A stretch of 64,000 bases of DNA from Micrococcus sp. 2A. GTDB taxonomy: Bacteria; Actinomycetota; Actinomycetes; Actinomycetales; Micrococcaceae. Each line of letters opens with the position of its first letter. Position 1 is the stretch's first letter. The notes beneath the pieces are model-generated. The model did not search any database. It was not told the origin of the DNA and saw nothing but the letters and a program-made list of their open reading frames with translations. Where the stretch lies: NCBI RefSeq assembly GCF_039519235.1, contig NZ_CP154351.1:2294001-2358000 (forward strand), given 5' to 3'. The position numbers and the translations under genes were made by a program. Positions 45,789 to 54,749 of the stretch are shown here, in pieces.

Positions 45789-46195
45789 ATCCCCCTGTGT
45801 GGCGGGTGATGTTCGTCGCGTGCTGGTGGGCGCGGGCGATCGTGGAGTCCACCGAGACCGACCAATCGATCAGGCCTTCGGCGTCAGCGGCGGCGGTCAG
45901 CGTGGCCAGCACCGTGTCCCAGGTGCCTTTTTCGGCCAAGCGCCGATGCCAGGTCCACACGGTCTGCCAGGGCCCGTAGACCTCGGGCAGATCCCTCCAA
46001 GCGATTCCGCACCGGTACCGGTAGATGATCGCCTCCACCATGGCGCGGGCGTCGGCGAACGGCCTGCCGGCGCGGCCGGTCCGGGTCGGGAGCATCGGGG
46101 CGATCAACTCCCATTGGGCGTCGGAGAGCATCTGGAACCGGGACATGTCCCCAGGGTCTCAGCTGACTCGTGCATCTATTCTCAGACACGCCCTA
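45789..46195 (-). mobile_element. IS5-family element, copy 2, 3' truncated
   Basis: Contains the right end and orfA of the same IS5 element as copy 1. It breaks at 45789 within the sequence that normally joins orfA to orfB and directly abuts the MITE-like element. OrfA (to 46146, MSRFQMLSDAQWELIAPMLP) keeps the DUF4096 part but runs out in foreign sequence. Confidence 0.88.
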
Positions 46196-47088
46196 GGGCA
46201 TGTCTGACAATCGTTTGGACCACGCGAGCACAGCGTTCAACACCACGGCGGCGCGGTAGACGATCGCGTACTTGTCGTACCGGGTCGCCAGGCCCCGCCA
46301 TTGCTTCAGGTGCGCGTACTGGCGCTCGATGACGTTGCGGCCCTTGTAGGCGTCCGCGTCGAGGCCGACGGGGCGCCCGCCGCGGGCACCGCGCCGTCTG
46401 CGGTGGCCCTGCTGGTCGGCCGGTTCGGGGATGACCGCTTTGATCCCACGGGCACGTAGGTGGGTGCGGATCGCCCGGGAGGAGTACGCCTTGTCGCCCA
46501 GCACGGCCTCGGGGCGAGTCCGGGGCCGCCCTACTGGCCGGGTCACGCGCAGCTGCTCCAGAAGAGGAAGCAGCATCGGGGAGTCCCCTGCTTGGCCTGG
46601 GGTGATCAGGCTGACCAGCGGCAGCCCGGTCCCGTCGAGGCGCTGATGGATCTTCGTGCTCAGCCCGCCACGGGAGCGCCCGATGCCGTGATCGGCCGGC
46701 TCCTCATGCGGATTCTTGTAGTTCGATCCATCCCCCTGTGTGGCGGGTGATGGTCGTCGCGTGCTGATGTGCGCGGGCGATCGTGGAGTCCACCGAGACC
46801 GACCAATCGATCAGGCCTTCGGCGTCCGCGGCAGCGGTCAGCGTCTCCAGCACCGTGTCCCAGGTGCCTTCTTCGGCCATGCGCCGATGCCACGTCCATA
46901 CGGTCTGCCAGGGCCTGTAGACCTCGGGCAGGTCCCTCCAGGGGATCGAAGCACCTGTATCGGTAGATGATCGCCTCCACCATGGTGCGGGCGTCGGCGA
47001 ACGGCCTGCCGGCGCGGCCGGTCCGGGTCGGGAGCATCGGGGCGATCAGTTCCCACTGGGCATCGGACAGCGTCTGGAAGCGGGACAT
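46193..47088 (-). pseudogene. IS5-family transposase, copy 3, OrfA frameshifted
   Basis: OrfA begins at 47088 (MSRFQTLSDAQWELIAPMLP) but a small indel near 46940 changes 'GIAWRDLP' into 'FDPLEGPARG', so the DUF4096 region is out of frame afterwards. OrfB (46193-46576) is intact and identical to copy 1. The transposase is probably inactive. Confidence 0.8.
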
Positions 47089-47137
47089 GCCTTCCAGGGT
47101 GCCAGCTGGCCCTGGATTCATTCTCAGACACGCCCTA
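46194..47137 (-). mobile_element. IS5-family element, copy 3
   Basis: 944 bp, both ends present. It abuts copy 2 head to tail at GCCCTAGGGC (46191-46200), sharing the TA. The other end also runs straight into the start of a further IS5 terminus (TAGGGCATGTCTG at 47136-47148) before unrelated sequence. Confidence 0.88.
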
Positions 47138-47185
47138 GGGCATGTCTGCTCAATGGGAACGCACCCATTGCGGCAGTTCAGTGCG

Positions 47186-47698
47186 TCATGCCTCGTGGCC
47201 GTGGCTGCTGTAGACCACGATCGGCGCTCCCCTGGGATCACGCGTGCTCTTCCACACGGTCATGCCGATTCGTTCGGCCACGCGACGGGAAGCCGTGTTG
47301 TCGGGGTTGATGATCGCGGTGACCATCGTTGCGTCCAGGGTCTCGAACCCGTATCGCAGGCAGGCAGAGGCCCCCTCGGTTGCCAGTCCCTGTCCCTGGT
47401 GTTCGGGCAGGACGTGGTAGCCGACCTCGAGGACCTCTTGGCCGTCGACGTTCTGCCAGGTCAGGCCGCAGTCACCGATGAAGTCGCCGGTGGCCCGGTG
47501 TTCGATGACCCACAGGCCGAACCCATGCTTGGCGTAGTTGTCCTTCGACCAGGTGATCCACCGCTGCACCTCATCGCGCGACTTGGCCCGCGGGTAGTAG
47601 CGCATGACCTGCGCGTCTCCGAGGAGCCTGCACATGTCGTCGAGGTCAGCGTCGGTCATGCACCGGAACGTGAGTCGGGCTGTGGGTTGCGGGATCAC
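47186..47698 (-). CDS. GNAT-family N-acetyltransferase, RimJ/RimL type
   Basis: 170 residues starting MIPQPTARLTFRCMTDADLD. Typical RimL blocks: 'LEVGYHVLPEHQGQGLATEG' with the acetyl-CoA loop QGQGLA, and 'AIINPDNTASRRVAERIGM'. It should acetylate an amino group of a protein or small molecule. Complete; it starts a stretch of ordinary genes on the minus strand after the IS5 cluster. Confidence 0.88.
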   Translation of the reverse strand: MIPQPTARLTFRCMTDADLDDMCRLLGDAQVMRYYPRAKSRDEVQRWITWSKDNYAKHGFGLWVIEHRATGDFIGDCGLTWQNVDGQEVLEVGYHVLPEHQGQGLATEGASACLRYGFETLDATMVTAIINPDNTASRRVAERIGMTVWKSTRDPRGAPIVVYSSHGHEA

Positions 47699-47777
47699 CC
47701 GACGACCTTACCGACGGCACTGAACCGGCTTCTTGTCTTCGACATGTGCGTGAAACCGCCCCCGCGGTCTGCCGCGC

Positions 47778-48197
47778 TCACCCCACGAAGACGCAGAAGG
47801 GGTGGCCGGCCGGGTCCGCGAACACGTACAGGGGCTCGTCCTCGTCGTCGGAGCGGTCCAGGACGAGGCGCCCGCCCAGGCGCAGCGCGTGGTCGTGGGC
47901 CGCGTCGAGGGAATCGCGGTCCGGCACGGTGAAATCCAGGTGCAGCTGCATCGGCACCTCGGGTGACGGCCACGTGCTGGGCTGCAGTTCATCGGTGCGC
48001 TGGAATGTCAGGACGCGGCGGCCGTCGTCGTCCAGCAGCACGAGCCAGGCCGCGCTGTCCGGCTCGCGGCCGTCCGCGAGCTCGTCGCCCGCGCGGTAGT
48101 GGAGGCCGAGGAGTTCGCGGTAGAACTCCGCGACGGAACGGATGTCGACGGCGTCGATCACCGGCTGCTGGAGCACAGGGCGGGTGACCATGGCCAC
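47778..48197 (-). CDS. VOC (glyoxalase/bleomycin-resistance) family protein
   Basis: 139 residues; 'ATG GCC ATG' at the start gives two candidate ATGs. 'VIDAVDIRSVAEFYRELLGL' and 'ALRLGGRLVLDRSDDEDEPL' followed by 'YVFADPAGHPFCVFVG' are the two paired beta-alpha-beta modules of the vicinal oxygen chelate fold. Metal ligands are plausible (His and Glu in each module), but a substrate cannot be given. Confidence 0.85.
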   Translation of the reverse strand: MAMVTRPVLQQPVIDAVDIRSVAEFYRELLGLHYRAGDELADGREPDSAAWLVLLDDDGRRVLTFQRTDELQPSTWPSPEVPMQLHLDFTVPDRDSLDAAHDHALRLGGRLVLDRSDDEDEPLYVFADPAGHPFCVFVG

Positions 48198-48379
48198 ACA
48201 TTAAGTGACCTCGGTGTCCGCGTCAGCGTCTCGGCCTCAGTCGACGTCGTCGCGCCCCGCATCCACCCACCGCGCGGCCGGCCCGACGGCGACCAGCCAC
48301 CGCGCCCGTCCTTCCGGCGGCGGGGGCGTCCCAGTGTCAGGGCCGCGGGGGGCAGGCGTCTGACGACGCGGGTCCGTGC
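48198..48379. other. Intergenic region
   Basis: About 180 bp, GC-rich, no supported gene. Confidence 0.3.
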
Positions 48380-49108
48380 TCACCGCCACACGTGGAGCAG
48401 GTAGCCGTAGCTCAGTGACGTCGCTGCGGGGTGCTCGGCGAGCCACGCTTCGGCGACCCCTCGCTCGAACTCCAGCCGCAGGACGGCCTCGAGGTCGGCG
48501 CGGGAGTCGAAGGTCCACGAGCTCATGACTTCGCGGGTCTCGGCCCCGACGCCGGCCCACCACTCGCGCGCGTACGTGTCCTCGCCCTGCGCCGCGGCGT
48601 TCGTGCTCGCCCGCAGCAGCTCGGCGAACTGGCCGCGCTCGGTGTCGTTGTCGATCACCACGAGTGCGCCGCCGGGCCGCAGCACCCGGGTGACCTCGTC
48701 CAGGCCGGGTCGGACGTCCCAGCGCGGGTGCGGGAAGAAGTACGCGAACCGGGCATGCACGACGTCGACGCTCGCCTCCGGCAGCGGGATCCGCTCGGTC
48801 GAGCCGTACAGCACGCGAGCCCCGCCGGGGCGGGCGCGGGCGGCCCCCAGCAGGCGCGCGTCCGGCTCGACGGCGATCGTCTCGGCCGCGTCGGCGTAGC
48901 GGGGCAGCCAGAAGCCGGTGCCCGCACCGAGGTCGAGCAGCGTCCGCCCGGCCCAAGGCGCCGCCTCCTGCAGCGCCGCCCAGAGGGCGCCCTCACGGTC
49001 CATGGCCGCGTTCTCGATCTCGTACAGCGCCGGGTCCACGCCCTGGTTGCCTGAGGGACGGAAGTCGGGCAGCTCCATGGCCGGTCCGTCCGGTGTGCTC
49101 TGCGTCAT
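48380..49108 (-). CDS. SAM-dependent class I methyltransferase
   Basis: 242 residues from MTQSTPDG (49108). Motif I 'RTLLDLGAGTGFWLPRYADA', acidic 'IAVEPDARLLGAARARPGGA', motif 'PLPEASVDVVHARFAYFFPH' and 'VLRPGGALVVIDNDT' are the class I motifs of a UbiE-like enzyme. Small-molecule or lipid acceptor likely. Located upstream of and divergent from the methionine operon, so a shared SAM theme is possible but unproven. Confidence 0.85.
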   Translation of the reverse strand: MTQSTPDGPAMELPDFRPSGNQGVDPALYEIENAAMDREGALWAALQEAAPWAGRTLLDLGAGTGFWLPRYADAAETIAVEPDARLLGAARARPGGARVLYGSTERIPLPEASVDVVHARFAYFFPHPRWDVRPGLDEVTRVLRPGGALVVIDNDTERGQFAELLRASTNAAAQGEDTYAREWWAGVGAETREVMSSWTFDSRADLEAVLRLEFERGVAEAWLAEHPAATSLSYGYLLHVWR

Positions 49109-49283
49109 GCCCGGGAGTCTGACACACCCCCCCTCCACGCCAGTCCGTCACACGGGTCTGCCACGGCCCGCCGCGCCCCGGAGAGGCTCCGGCCGGTCCT
49201 GGATGGCGCGGGGGCGGCTCATATGACGCGCGAGCCGGCCGCCCGCTGGACTTGCGGCGGCCCACCGCGTGGGAATGGGCTCA

Positions 49284-49397
49284 CCACCCATCCAGAGCGG
49301 CCGAGAGATCTGGCTCGACGACGCCGCAGCAACCCGCCCGCCGGACCCGGACCCCCGGGAACGGCAGGCCCGGTGCTACCGCCAGGACCGATGGAGG
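49284..49397 (+). promoter_or_regulatory. SAM-I-type (S-box) riboswitch upstream of the methionine operon
   Basis: The sequence CCATCCAGAGCGGCCGAGAG followed by ATCTGGC, then CGCAGCAACC and GGTGCTACCGCCAGG and finally CGATGGAGG has the order of the SAM riboswitch core (AGAGNGGNNGAG, GCAGCAACC, GGTGCTA). The flanking CCATC and GATGG pair as P1. The last arm overlaps the RBS (GATGGAGGAGAG) of the next gene, so SAM binding probably hides the RBS. Confidence 0.85.
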
Positions 49398-49404
49398 AGA
49401 GCAG

Positions 49405-50754
49405 ATGCCCCGTCACGCCACACAGCAAGTCCACGCCGGCTACGAGCCCGCCGCGCCCCACCGGCCGGTCGTCCCGCCCATCCACCAGACCACGGCGTTC
49501 CGTTTCCCGGACCACGCCACGGCGGCATCGATGTTCCGGCTCGAGACCCCCGGCTTCACCTACAGCCGCACGGGCAACCCGACCGTCGCGGTGTTCGAGA
49601 ACCGCCTCGCCGCGCTGGAGGGCGGCATCGGTGCGATCGCCACGGCCACCGGCCAGGCCGCCGTCGCGCTGTCCCTGCTGGCGCTGCTGCAGGGCGGCAA
49701 GCACCTGGTCGCCTCCAGCCAGCTGTACGGGGGCACCGTCGACCTGCTGACGGACACGTTCGCGGACTTCGGCATCGAGGTCACCTTCGCGGACCCGGCG
49801 GACCCGCCCGCGTGGGCGGCCGCGGTCCGGCCCGACACCCGCGCGTTCTTCCTCGAGGCCATCACCAACCCGCTCGCCACCCTCCCGGACCTGCCCGCGC
49901 TCGCGGACCTCGCCCACGCGGCCGGGGTGCCCGTGGTGGTGGACAGCACCCTCGCGACGCCGGCCCTCTACCGGCCGCTGGAGCACGGCGCCGACGTCGT
50001 CGTGCACTCGGCCACCAAGTTCCTCGGCGGGCACGGCGCGGTGCTCGGCGGCGCGATCGTGGACGGCGGCACGTTCGACTACGGCGCGGCGCCCGACCGG
50101 TGGCCGCAGCTGGCCCGGCCCAAGGCCCGCTACGGCGGGCAGACGCTGGTCGAGCGGCACGGCCGCGGCGCCTACCTGACGCTGGCCCGCAGCAAGTTCC
50201 TGCACGACCTCGGCCCCACCCTCGCCCCCGCGAGCGCGGCGCAGTTCATCCAGGGGCTCGAGACCCTCGACCTGCGCGTGGCCCGCCACACCGCCACCGC
50301 CCTGGCCGTGGCCGAACACCTGGCCGGGCACCCCGCCGTCGCGCGGGTGCACCACCCCGGCGTGGCCGGGCATTCCAGCGCGGCGCTGGCCGCCCGCGAC
50401 TTCCCGGACGGCGTCGGCTCGGTGTTCTCCTTCGACCTGGCCTGCGGCCCCGAGGCCGTGGCCCCGTTCCTCGACGCGCTCGAGCTGTTCCAGCTGGTGG
50501 TCAACGTCGGCGACGCCCGCTCCCTCGTCTCCCACCCGGCGACCATGACGCACTGTCGCCTGACGCGGCAGCAGCGCGAGGCCGCCGGGATCGCCGAGAC
50601 CACCGTCCGGCTCTCCATCGGGCTGGAGTGTCCCGACGACCTGATCGCGGACCTGGACCGTGCCCTGGCCGTGGTGACCGCCGCCGGGCCGGCCGTCCCC
50701 GCCGCCACGCCCGCCGTCCCCGAGACCGCCGCCGTCACCCAGGAGGTGCGCTGA
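49405..50754 (+). CDS. O-acetylhomoserine aminocarboxypropyltransferase (MetY-like)
   Basis: A 449-residue PLP enzyme of the Cys/Met metabolism family with RBS GGAGGAGAG and ATG at 49405. It would convert O-acetylhomoserine plus sulfide (or cysteine) to homocysteine. Residues 30-60 hold 'TTAFRFPDHATAASMFRL' and 'FTYSRTGNPT'; the PLP lysine is K205 in 'HSATKFLGGHGAVLGG', and 'LSIGLECPDDLIADLD' closes the fold. It is the first gene after the riboswitch and ends 1 bp before the metB start. MetB-type activity cannot be excluded. Confidence 0.82.
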   Translation: MPRHATQQVHAGYEPAAPHRPVVPPIHQTTAFRFPDHATAASMFRLETPGFTYSRTGNPTVAVFENRLAALEGGIGAIATATGQAAVALSLLALLQGGKHLVASSQLYGGTVDLLTDTFADFGIEVTFADPADPPAWAAAVRPDTRAFFLEAITNPLATLPDLPALADLAHAAGVPVVVDSTLATPALYRPLEHGADVVVHSATKFLGGHGAVLGGAIVDGGTFDYGAAPDRWPQLARPKARYGGQTLVERHGRGAYLTLARSKFLHDLGPTLAPASAAQFIQGLETLDLRVARHTATALAVAEHLAGHPAVARVHHPGVAGHSSAALAARDFPDGVGSVFSFDLACGPEAVAPFLDALELFQLVVNVGDARSLVSHPATMTHCRLTRQQREAAGIAETTVRLSIGLECPDDLIADLDRALAVVTAAGPAVPAATPAVPETAAVTQEVR

Positions 50755-50755
50755 G

Positions 50756-52066
50756 ATGACCGCCGTCCACCACACCACCCGCTCCGTCTCCCGTCCCGCC
50801 GTCCGCGGCTTCACCACCACCGCCGTGCACGCCGGGCAGGAGCCCGACCCGCTGACCGGCGCCGTGGTGCCGCCGATCTACCAGACCAGCACCTTCGTGC
50901 AGGACGGCATCAACGTGCTGCGCGCCGGGCACGAGTACAGCCGCGGCTCCAACCCGACCCGGAACGGCTTCGAGACCCAGCTCGCCGCCCTCGAGCACGG
51001 CGACCGGGCGTTCGCGTTCGCCTCCGGGCTCGCCGCCGAGGACGCCCTCCTGCGGGCCGTGCTGCGCCCCGGCGACCACATCGTGCTGGGCGGTGACGGC
51101 TACGGCGGCACCCACCGCCTCATCACCACCGTCCTCGAGCCGTGGGGCGTGTCCAACACCCCCGTGGACATCACCGACCCGACGGCGGTCGCCGCGGCCG
51201 TCCGCCCCGGCCGCACCGCGCTGCTGTGGGTGGAGACGCCGTCCAACCCGCTGCTCGGCATCGCGGACCTGGCCGCCTGGGCGCAGATCGCCCACGACGC
51301 CGGCGCGCTGCTGGTCGTGGACAACACGTTCGCCTCGCCCTACCTCCAGCGGCCCCTCGACCTCGGCGCGGACGTCGTGGTGCACTCCACCACCAAGTAC
51401 ATCGGCGGGCACTCGGACGTGCTCGGCGGCGCCGTGGTGGTGGCCGACCGCGAGTTCCGCGGCCGGGCGCTGGCCGAGGCGGTGGCCTACCAGCAGTTCG
51501 CCGCCGGTGCGGTCGCCGGCCCGCAGGACTCCTACCTCGCCGCCCGCGGCCTCAAGACGCTCGGTCTGCGCATGGACCGGCACGGCGCCAACGCCGCCTC
51601 GCTCGCGGGCTGGCTGCAGGGCCGCCCCGAGGTCGCCCAGGTCTTCTACCCCGGGCTGCCCGACCACCCGGGCCACGCGCTCGCCGCGCGGCAGATGGAC
51701 GGCTTCGGCGGCATCGTCTCCGTCCGGCTGGCCGGGGGAGAGGCCGCGGCCCGCGCGTTCGCCGAGGCCACCGAGCTGTTCGCGCTCTCGGTCAGCCTCG
51801 GCGGGGTCGAATCGCTGCTCTGCTACTCCTCCGAGATGACCCACGCCTCCGTGCGGGGCACGCCCCTGGCCGTCCCCACGGACCTGGTTCGGCTCTCCGT
51901 CGGCATCGAGGACGTGGCCGACCTGCAGGCGGACCTCGAGGCCGGCCTCGAGTGCGCCGCACGCGTCGCCGCCGGCCGCGGGGCGCCGTCGTCGTCCGCG
52001 GTGCCCCGTCCCGCCACCGCCCACCACCGCACCACCCGCGCCCGCACCCCGGAGAGGACCCGATGA
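50756..52066 (+). CDS. metB: Cystathionine gamma-synthase (MetB-like)
   Basis: A 436-residue PLP enzyme of the same family. 'GFTTTAVHAGQEPDPLTGAV' and 'VVPPIYQTSTFVQDG' begin the protein; PLP lysine K214 lies in 'VVVHSTTKYIGGHSDVLGGA', and 'SLGGVESLLCYSSEMTHASV' plus 'VRLSVGIEDVADLQADLEA' are typical of MetB. It would form cystathionine from O-acylhomoserine and cysteine. The C-terminal 30 residues are a basic/Ala extension. Its stop overlaps the mesX ATG (ATGA). Confidence 0.85.
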   Translation: MTAVHHTTRSVSRPAVRGFTTTAVHAGQEPDPLTGAVVPPIYQTSTFVQDGINVLRAGHEYSRGSNPTRNGFETQLAALEHGDRAFAFASGLAAEDALLRAVLRPGDHIVLGGDGYGGTHRLITTVLEPWGVSNTPVDITDPTAVAAAVRPGRTALLWVETPSNPLLGIADLAAWAQIAHDAGALLVVDNTFASPYLQRPLDLGADVVVHSTTKYIGGHSDVLGGAVVVADREFRGRALAEAVAYQQFAAGAVAGPQDSYLAARGLKTLGLRMDRHGANAASLAGWLQGRPEVAQVFYPGLPDHPGHALAARQMDGFGGIVSVRLAGGEAAARAFAEATELFALSVSLGGVESLLCYSSEMTHASVRGTPLAVPTDLVRLSVGIEDVADLQADLEAGLECAARVAAGRGAPSSSAVPRPATAHHRTTRARTPERTR

Positions 52067-53109
52067 GCCACGCCACCCTTGTCCCGAGCACCGCGCCCAC
52101 CCGCGTGGACGACCTGACGTTCAGCATCCACACCACGCCGTTCGACGAGGACTACACGCCCGCCGCCAGCACGCGCGCCACCACGAACTTCGCGAACCTC
52201 GCCCGCGGCGCGGACCGGCGGGAGAACCTGCGCGCCGCCCTGGCCATGATCGACGGGCGCCTCAACGACCTCGCCCCCTGGGACAACCCGGAGCGGGACC
52301 GCTACACGGCACGGATCGAGATCGTCTCGATCGACGTGCACTTCACCGCCGACGACGGCGCGGACGTCGACTTCCCGCTCATGGAGATGCTCGACGTGCG
52401 GGTGATCGAGCGCGCGACGGGCGCCGTGCTCGGCCGCAGTGTGGGGAACAACTTCTCCTCCTACGTCCGCGACCACGACTTCTCCGTGGTGCTGCCCGCG
52501 CACGCGGCGACGTCGCTGGGGACCGAGGAGCCCGACGGCTTCGGCGACCTGCACGGGCGGCTGTTCCAGCACCTGCTCGACTCGCAGGCGTACCGGGAGC
52601 GGTTCCCGCAGCCCCCCGTGATCTGCATCAGCGTGTCCACGAGCCGCACCTACCGGCGGCTGACGAACGAGCACCCCGTGCTCGGGGTCGAGTACCGCCA
52701 GGACGAACCCTCCCGCACGGACCGCTACTTCGGCCGGATGGGCCTGGGGATCCGGTGCTTCCTGCCGCGCGGGGCCGTGGCGCCGCTGGCGTTCTACTCG
52801 CGGGGCGACCTGCTCAACGACCACGCGAACCTCTCCCTGGCCGGGCTGATCGCCACCATGGAGACCTTCCAGCGGATCTACCGGCCGGAGATCTACAACG
52901 CGAACGCCGGGGCCGGCGAGGTCTACCGGCCGCGTCTGGACCACGGCGACTTCTCGCAGACCCGGATCGCCTACGACCGCGAGGAGCGGGCCCGCCTCGG
53001 CCGGGAGCAGGGGGAGTACACGCAGGAGCACTTCGTGGGCCCGCACCGCGACCTGCTGGAGCGCTGGGCCGCCGCCCACGCCGCACGAGACACCGAGGAG
53101 ACCCGATGA
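52063..53109 (+). CDS. mesX: DUF1852 protein MesX, partner of MesD
   Basis: A 348-residue protein starting MSHATLVPSTAPTRVDDLTF. It matches the DUF1852 family: 'FTIH/FSIHTTPFDEDYTPAA', 'TNFANLARGADRRENLRAAL' and 'MIDGRLNDLAPWDNPERDRY' occur in family order. DUF1852 proteins (MesX) are required for the folate-independent, oxygen-dependent methionine synthase MesD. It is coupled to metB and mesD by ATGA on both sides, so the pair is expected to make methionine from homocysteine together. Confidence 0.88.
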   Translation: MSHATLVPSTAPTRVDDLTFSIHTTPFDEDYTPAASTRATTNFANLARGADRRENLRAALAMIDGRLNDLAPWDNPERDRYTARIEIVSIDVHFTADDGADVDFPLMEMLDVRVIERATGAVLGRSVGNNFSSYVRDHDFSVVLPAHAATSLGTEEPDGFGDLHGRLFQHLLDSQAYRERFPQPPVICISVSTSRTYRRLTNEHPVLGVEYRQDEPSRTDRYFGRMGLGIRCFLPRGAVAPLAFYSRGDLLNDHANLSLAGLIATMETFQRIYRPEIYNANAGAGEVYRPRLDHGDFSQTRIAYDREERARLGREQGEYTQEHFVGPHRDLLERWAAAHAARDTEETR

Positions 53110-54137
53110 CCACCCTGATCCCCACCGCCCTCGTCGGCAGCCTGCCGAAGCCCGGCTGGCTCGCCGAGGAGGAGACGCTCTGGTCGCCCTGGAAGCTCGA
53201 GGGGGAGCGGCTGCGCGAGGGCAAGCTCGACGCGCTCGCCCTCGCCGTGGCCGACCAGGAGCGTGCGGGCATCGACATCGTCTGCGACGGCGAGCAGACC
53301 CGCCAGCACTTCGTCACCACGTTCATCGAGCACCTCGGCGGTGTGGACTTCGACCGGCGCGAGACGGTGCGGATCCGCGACCGGTACGACGCGAGCGTGC
53401 CGACCGTCGTCGGGGAGGTGGGCCGACCGTCGTCGGTGTTCGTGGACGACGCGAAGGCCCTCCGCGCGCGGACGGACCGGCCCATCAAGTGGACCCTGCC
53501 CGGGCCGATGACCATGATCGACACCCTCGCCGACCGCCACTACGGCAGCCGCGAGAAGCTCGCGTGGGAGTTCGCGCGCATCCTCAACGAGGAGGCGCGG
53601 GAGCTGGCGGCGGTGGGCGTCGACGTCGTGCAGTTCGACGAGCCCGCGTTCAACGTGTTCTTCGACGACGTCCGCGACTGGGGCGTGGCGACGCTCGAGC
53701 GTGCGGCCGAGGGCCTGACGTGTGAGACGGCCGTGCACATCTGCTACGGCTACGGGATCAAGGCGAACAACGACTGGAAGGCCACGCTCGGGGAGGAGTG
53801 GCGCCAGTACGAGACGTCGTTCCCGCTGCTGCGCGAGTCCACGATCGACACGATCGCCCTGGAGCGGCACCACTCCCGGGTGCCGGCGGAGCTCATCGGC
53901 CTGCTGCGCGGCAAGAAGGTGATGGTCGGCGCGATCGACGTGGCGAGCGACGAGATCGAGACGCCCGAGGAGGTCGCGGCGACCCTCCGGGAGACCCTCG
54001 AGTTCGTGGACGCGGACAAGCTGATCGCGAGCACCAACTGCGGCATGGCGCCGCTGGCTCGCTCGGTGGCGCGGGACAAGACGGCGGCGCTCGTGGCCGG
54101 TGCGCGGATCCTCCGGGAGGAGCTGGGCGGGGAGTGA
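53106..54137 (+). CDS. mesD: Core methionine synthase MesD (folate-independent MetE-like)
   Basis: A 343-residue single-domain MetE-type enzyme. The zinc ligands that activate homocysteine are H211 and C213 ('AVHICYGYG'), E253 ('ALERHHSR') and C312 ('STNCGMAPLARS'). It lacks the N-terminal MetE domain that binds methyltetrahydrofolate, so the methyl donor must differ. Co-transcribed with MesX, as in other species with MesD. 'TALVGSLPKPGWLAEEETLW' starts the barrel. Last gene of the SAM-riboswitch operon. Confidence 0.9.
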   Translation: MTTLIPTALVGSLPKPGWLAEEETLWSPWKLEGERLREGKLDALALAVADQERAGIDIVCDGEQTRQHFVTTFIEHLGGVDFDRRETVRIRDRYDASVPTVVGEVGRPSSVFVDDAKALRARTDRPIKWTLPGPMTMIDTLADRHYGSREKLAWEFARILNEEARELAAVGVDVVQFDEPAFNVFFDDVRDWGVATLERAAEGLTCETAVHICYGYGIKANNDWKATLGEEWRQYETSFPLLRESTIDTIALERHHSRVPAELIGLLRGKKVMVGAIDVASDEIETPEEVAATLRETLEFVDADKLIASTNCGMAPLARSVARDKTAALVAGARILREELGGE

Positions 54138-54188
54138 GGGGGCCTGGTGGCCTTGCCTGGCCGGCGGGGCCCCGTCAGGATCGTCTGC

Positions 54189-54674
54189 ATGGATCCTGAT
54201 GCGAGCCCCCGTGTCCGGCTCACCGCTGACGATCCCCGGCCGGGCAGTCGTCCCGCGACGTCGACCGAGGGGCCCCACCGACAGCTTGATCAGCGATCGT
54301 CGCCGGAGCTGTGGGGCCGTCTGGCCGCTGCGGTGTTCGCCCTCGACGGGGTCGAGGAGGGCCACAGCACCGTCTCGCCAGCAACGTCGCGCGCCGTCCA
54401 CCTGACAGGCCGGCCGGAGGAGCGCACCCCGGAGGTCAACCTCTCACCAGGCCGGCGCTGGGAGCCGGTGCACCTGCATGGGGTGGACGACACGTCAGTG
54501 CACCTCGTCCTGGCGCCCGAGCGCGGCGTTCGTCTGGCCGAGCTCGGATGGCTCGAACTGCATGGCTACGCGGACTTCGGCACGGAGTGGATGCTCTACG
54601 GTCCGCGGGACGAGGCGGAGCTGGCCGTCGTCGTCGGGATCATCGAGGAGTCGCTCGCCTACGCGCGCGGCTGA
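54189..54674 (+). CDS. Luciferase-family DUF5519 protein
   Basis: 161 residues from MDPDASPRVRLTADD. Motifs 'GPHRQLDQRSSPELWGRLAA', 'GVEEGHSTVSPATSRAVHL', 'VHLHGVDDTSVHLVLAPERG' and 'GWLELHGYADFGTEWMLYGP' follow the DUF5519 pattern. Function unknown; members sit in many Actinobacteria. 51 bp after mesD, but no overlap, so it may have its own promoter. Confidence 0.75.
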   Translation: MDPDASPRVRLTADDPRPGSRPATSTEGPHRQLDQRSSPELWGRLAAAVFALDGVEEGHSTVSPATSRAVHLTGRPEERTPEVNLSPGRRWEPVHLHGVDDTSVHLVLAPERGVRLAELGWLELHGYADFGTEWMLYGPRDEAELAVVVGIIEESLAYARG

Positions 54675-54749
54675 CACAGAGCCCCGGGGCGGGGAAGCGG
54701 AGGCGGGAGGGGACTGCGAATTTTTCGTTTTCGCGGGTAGTCTTGCTCC

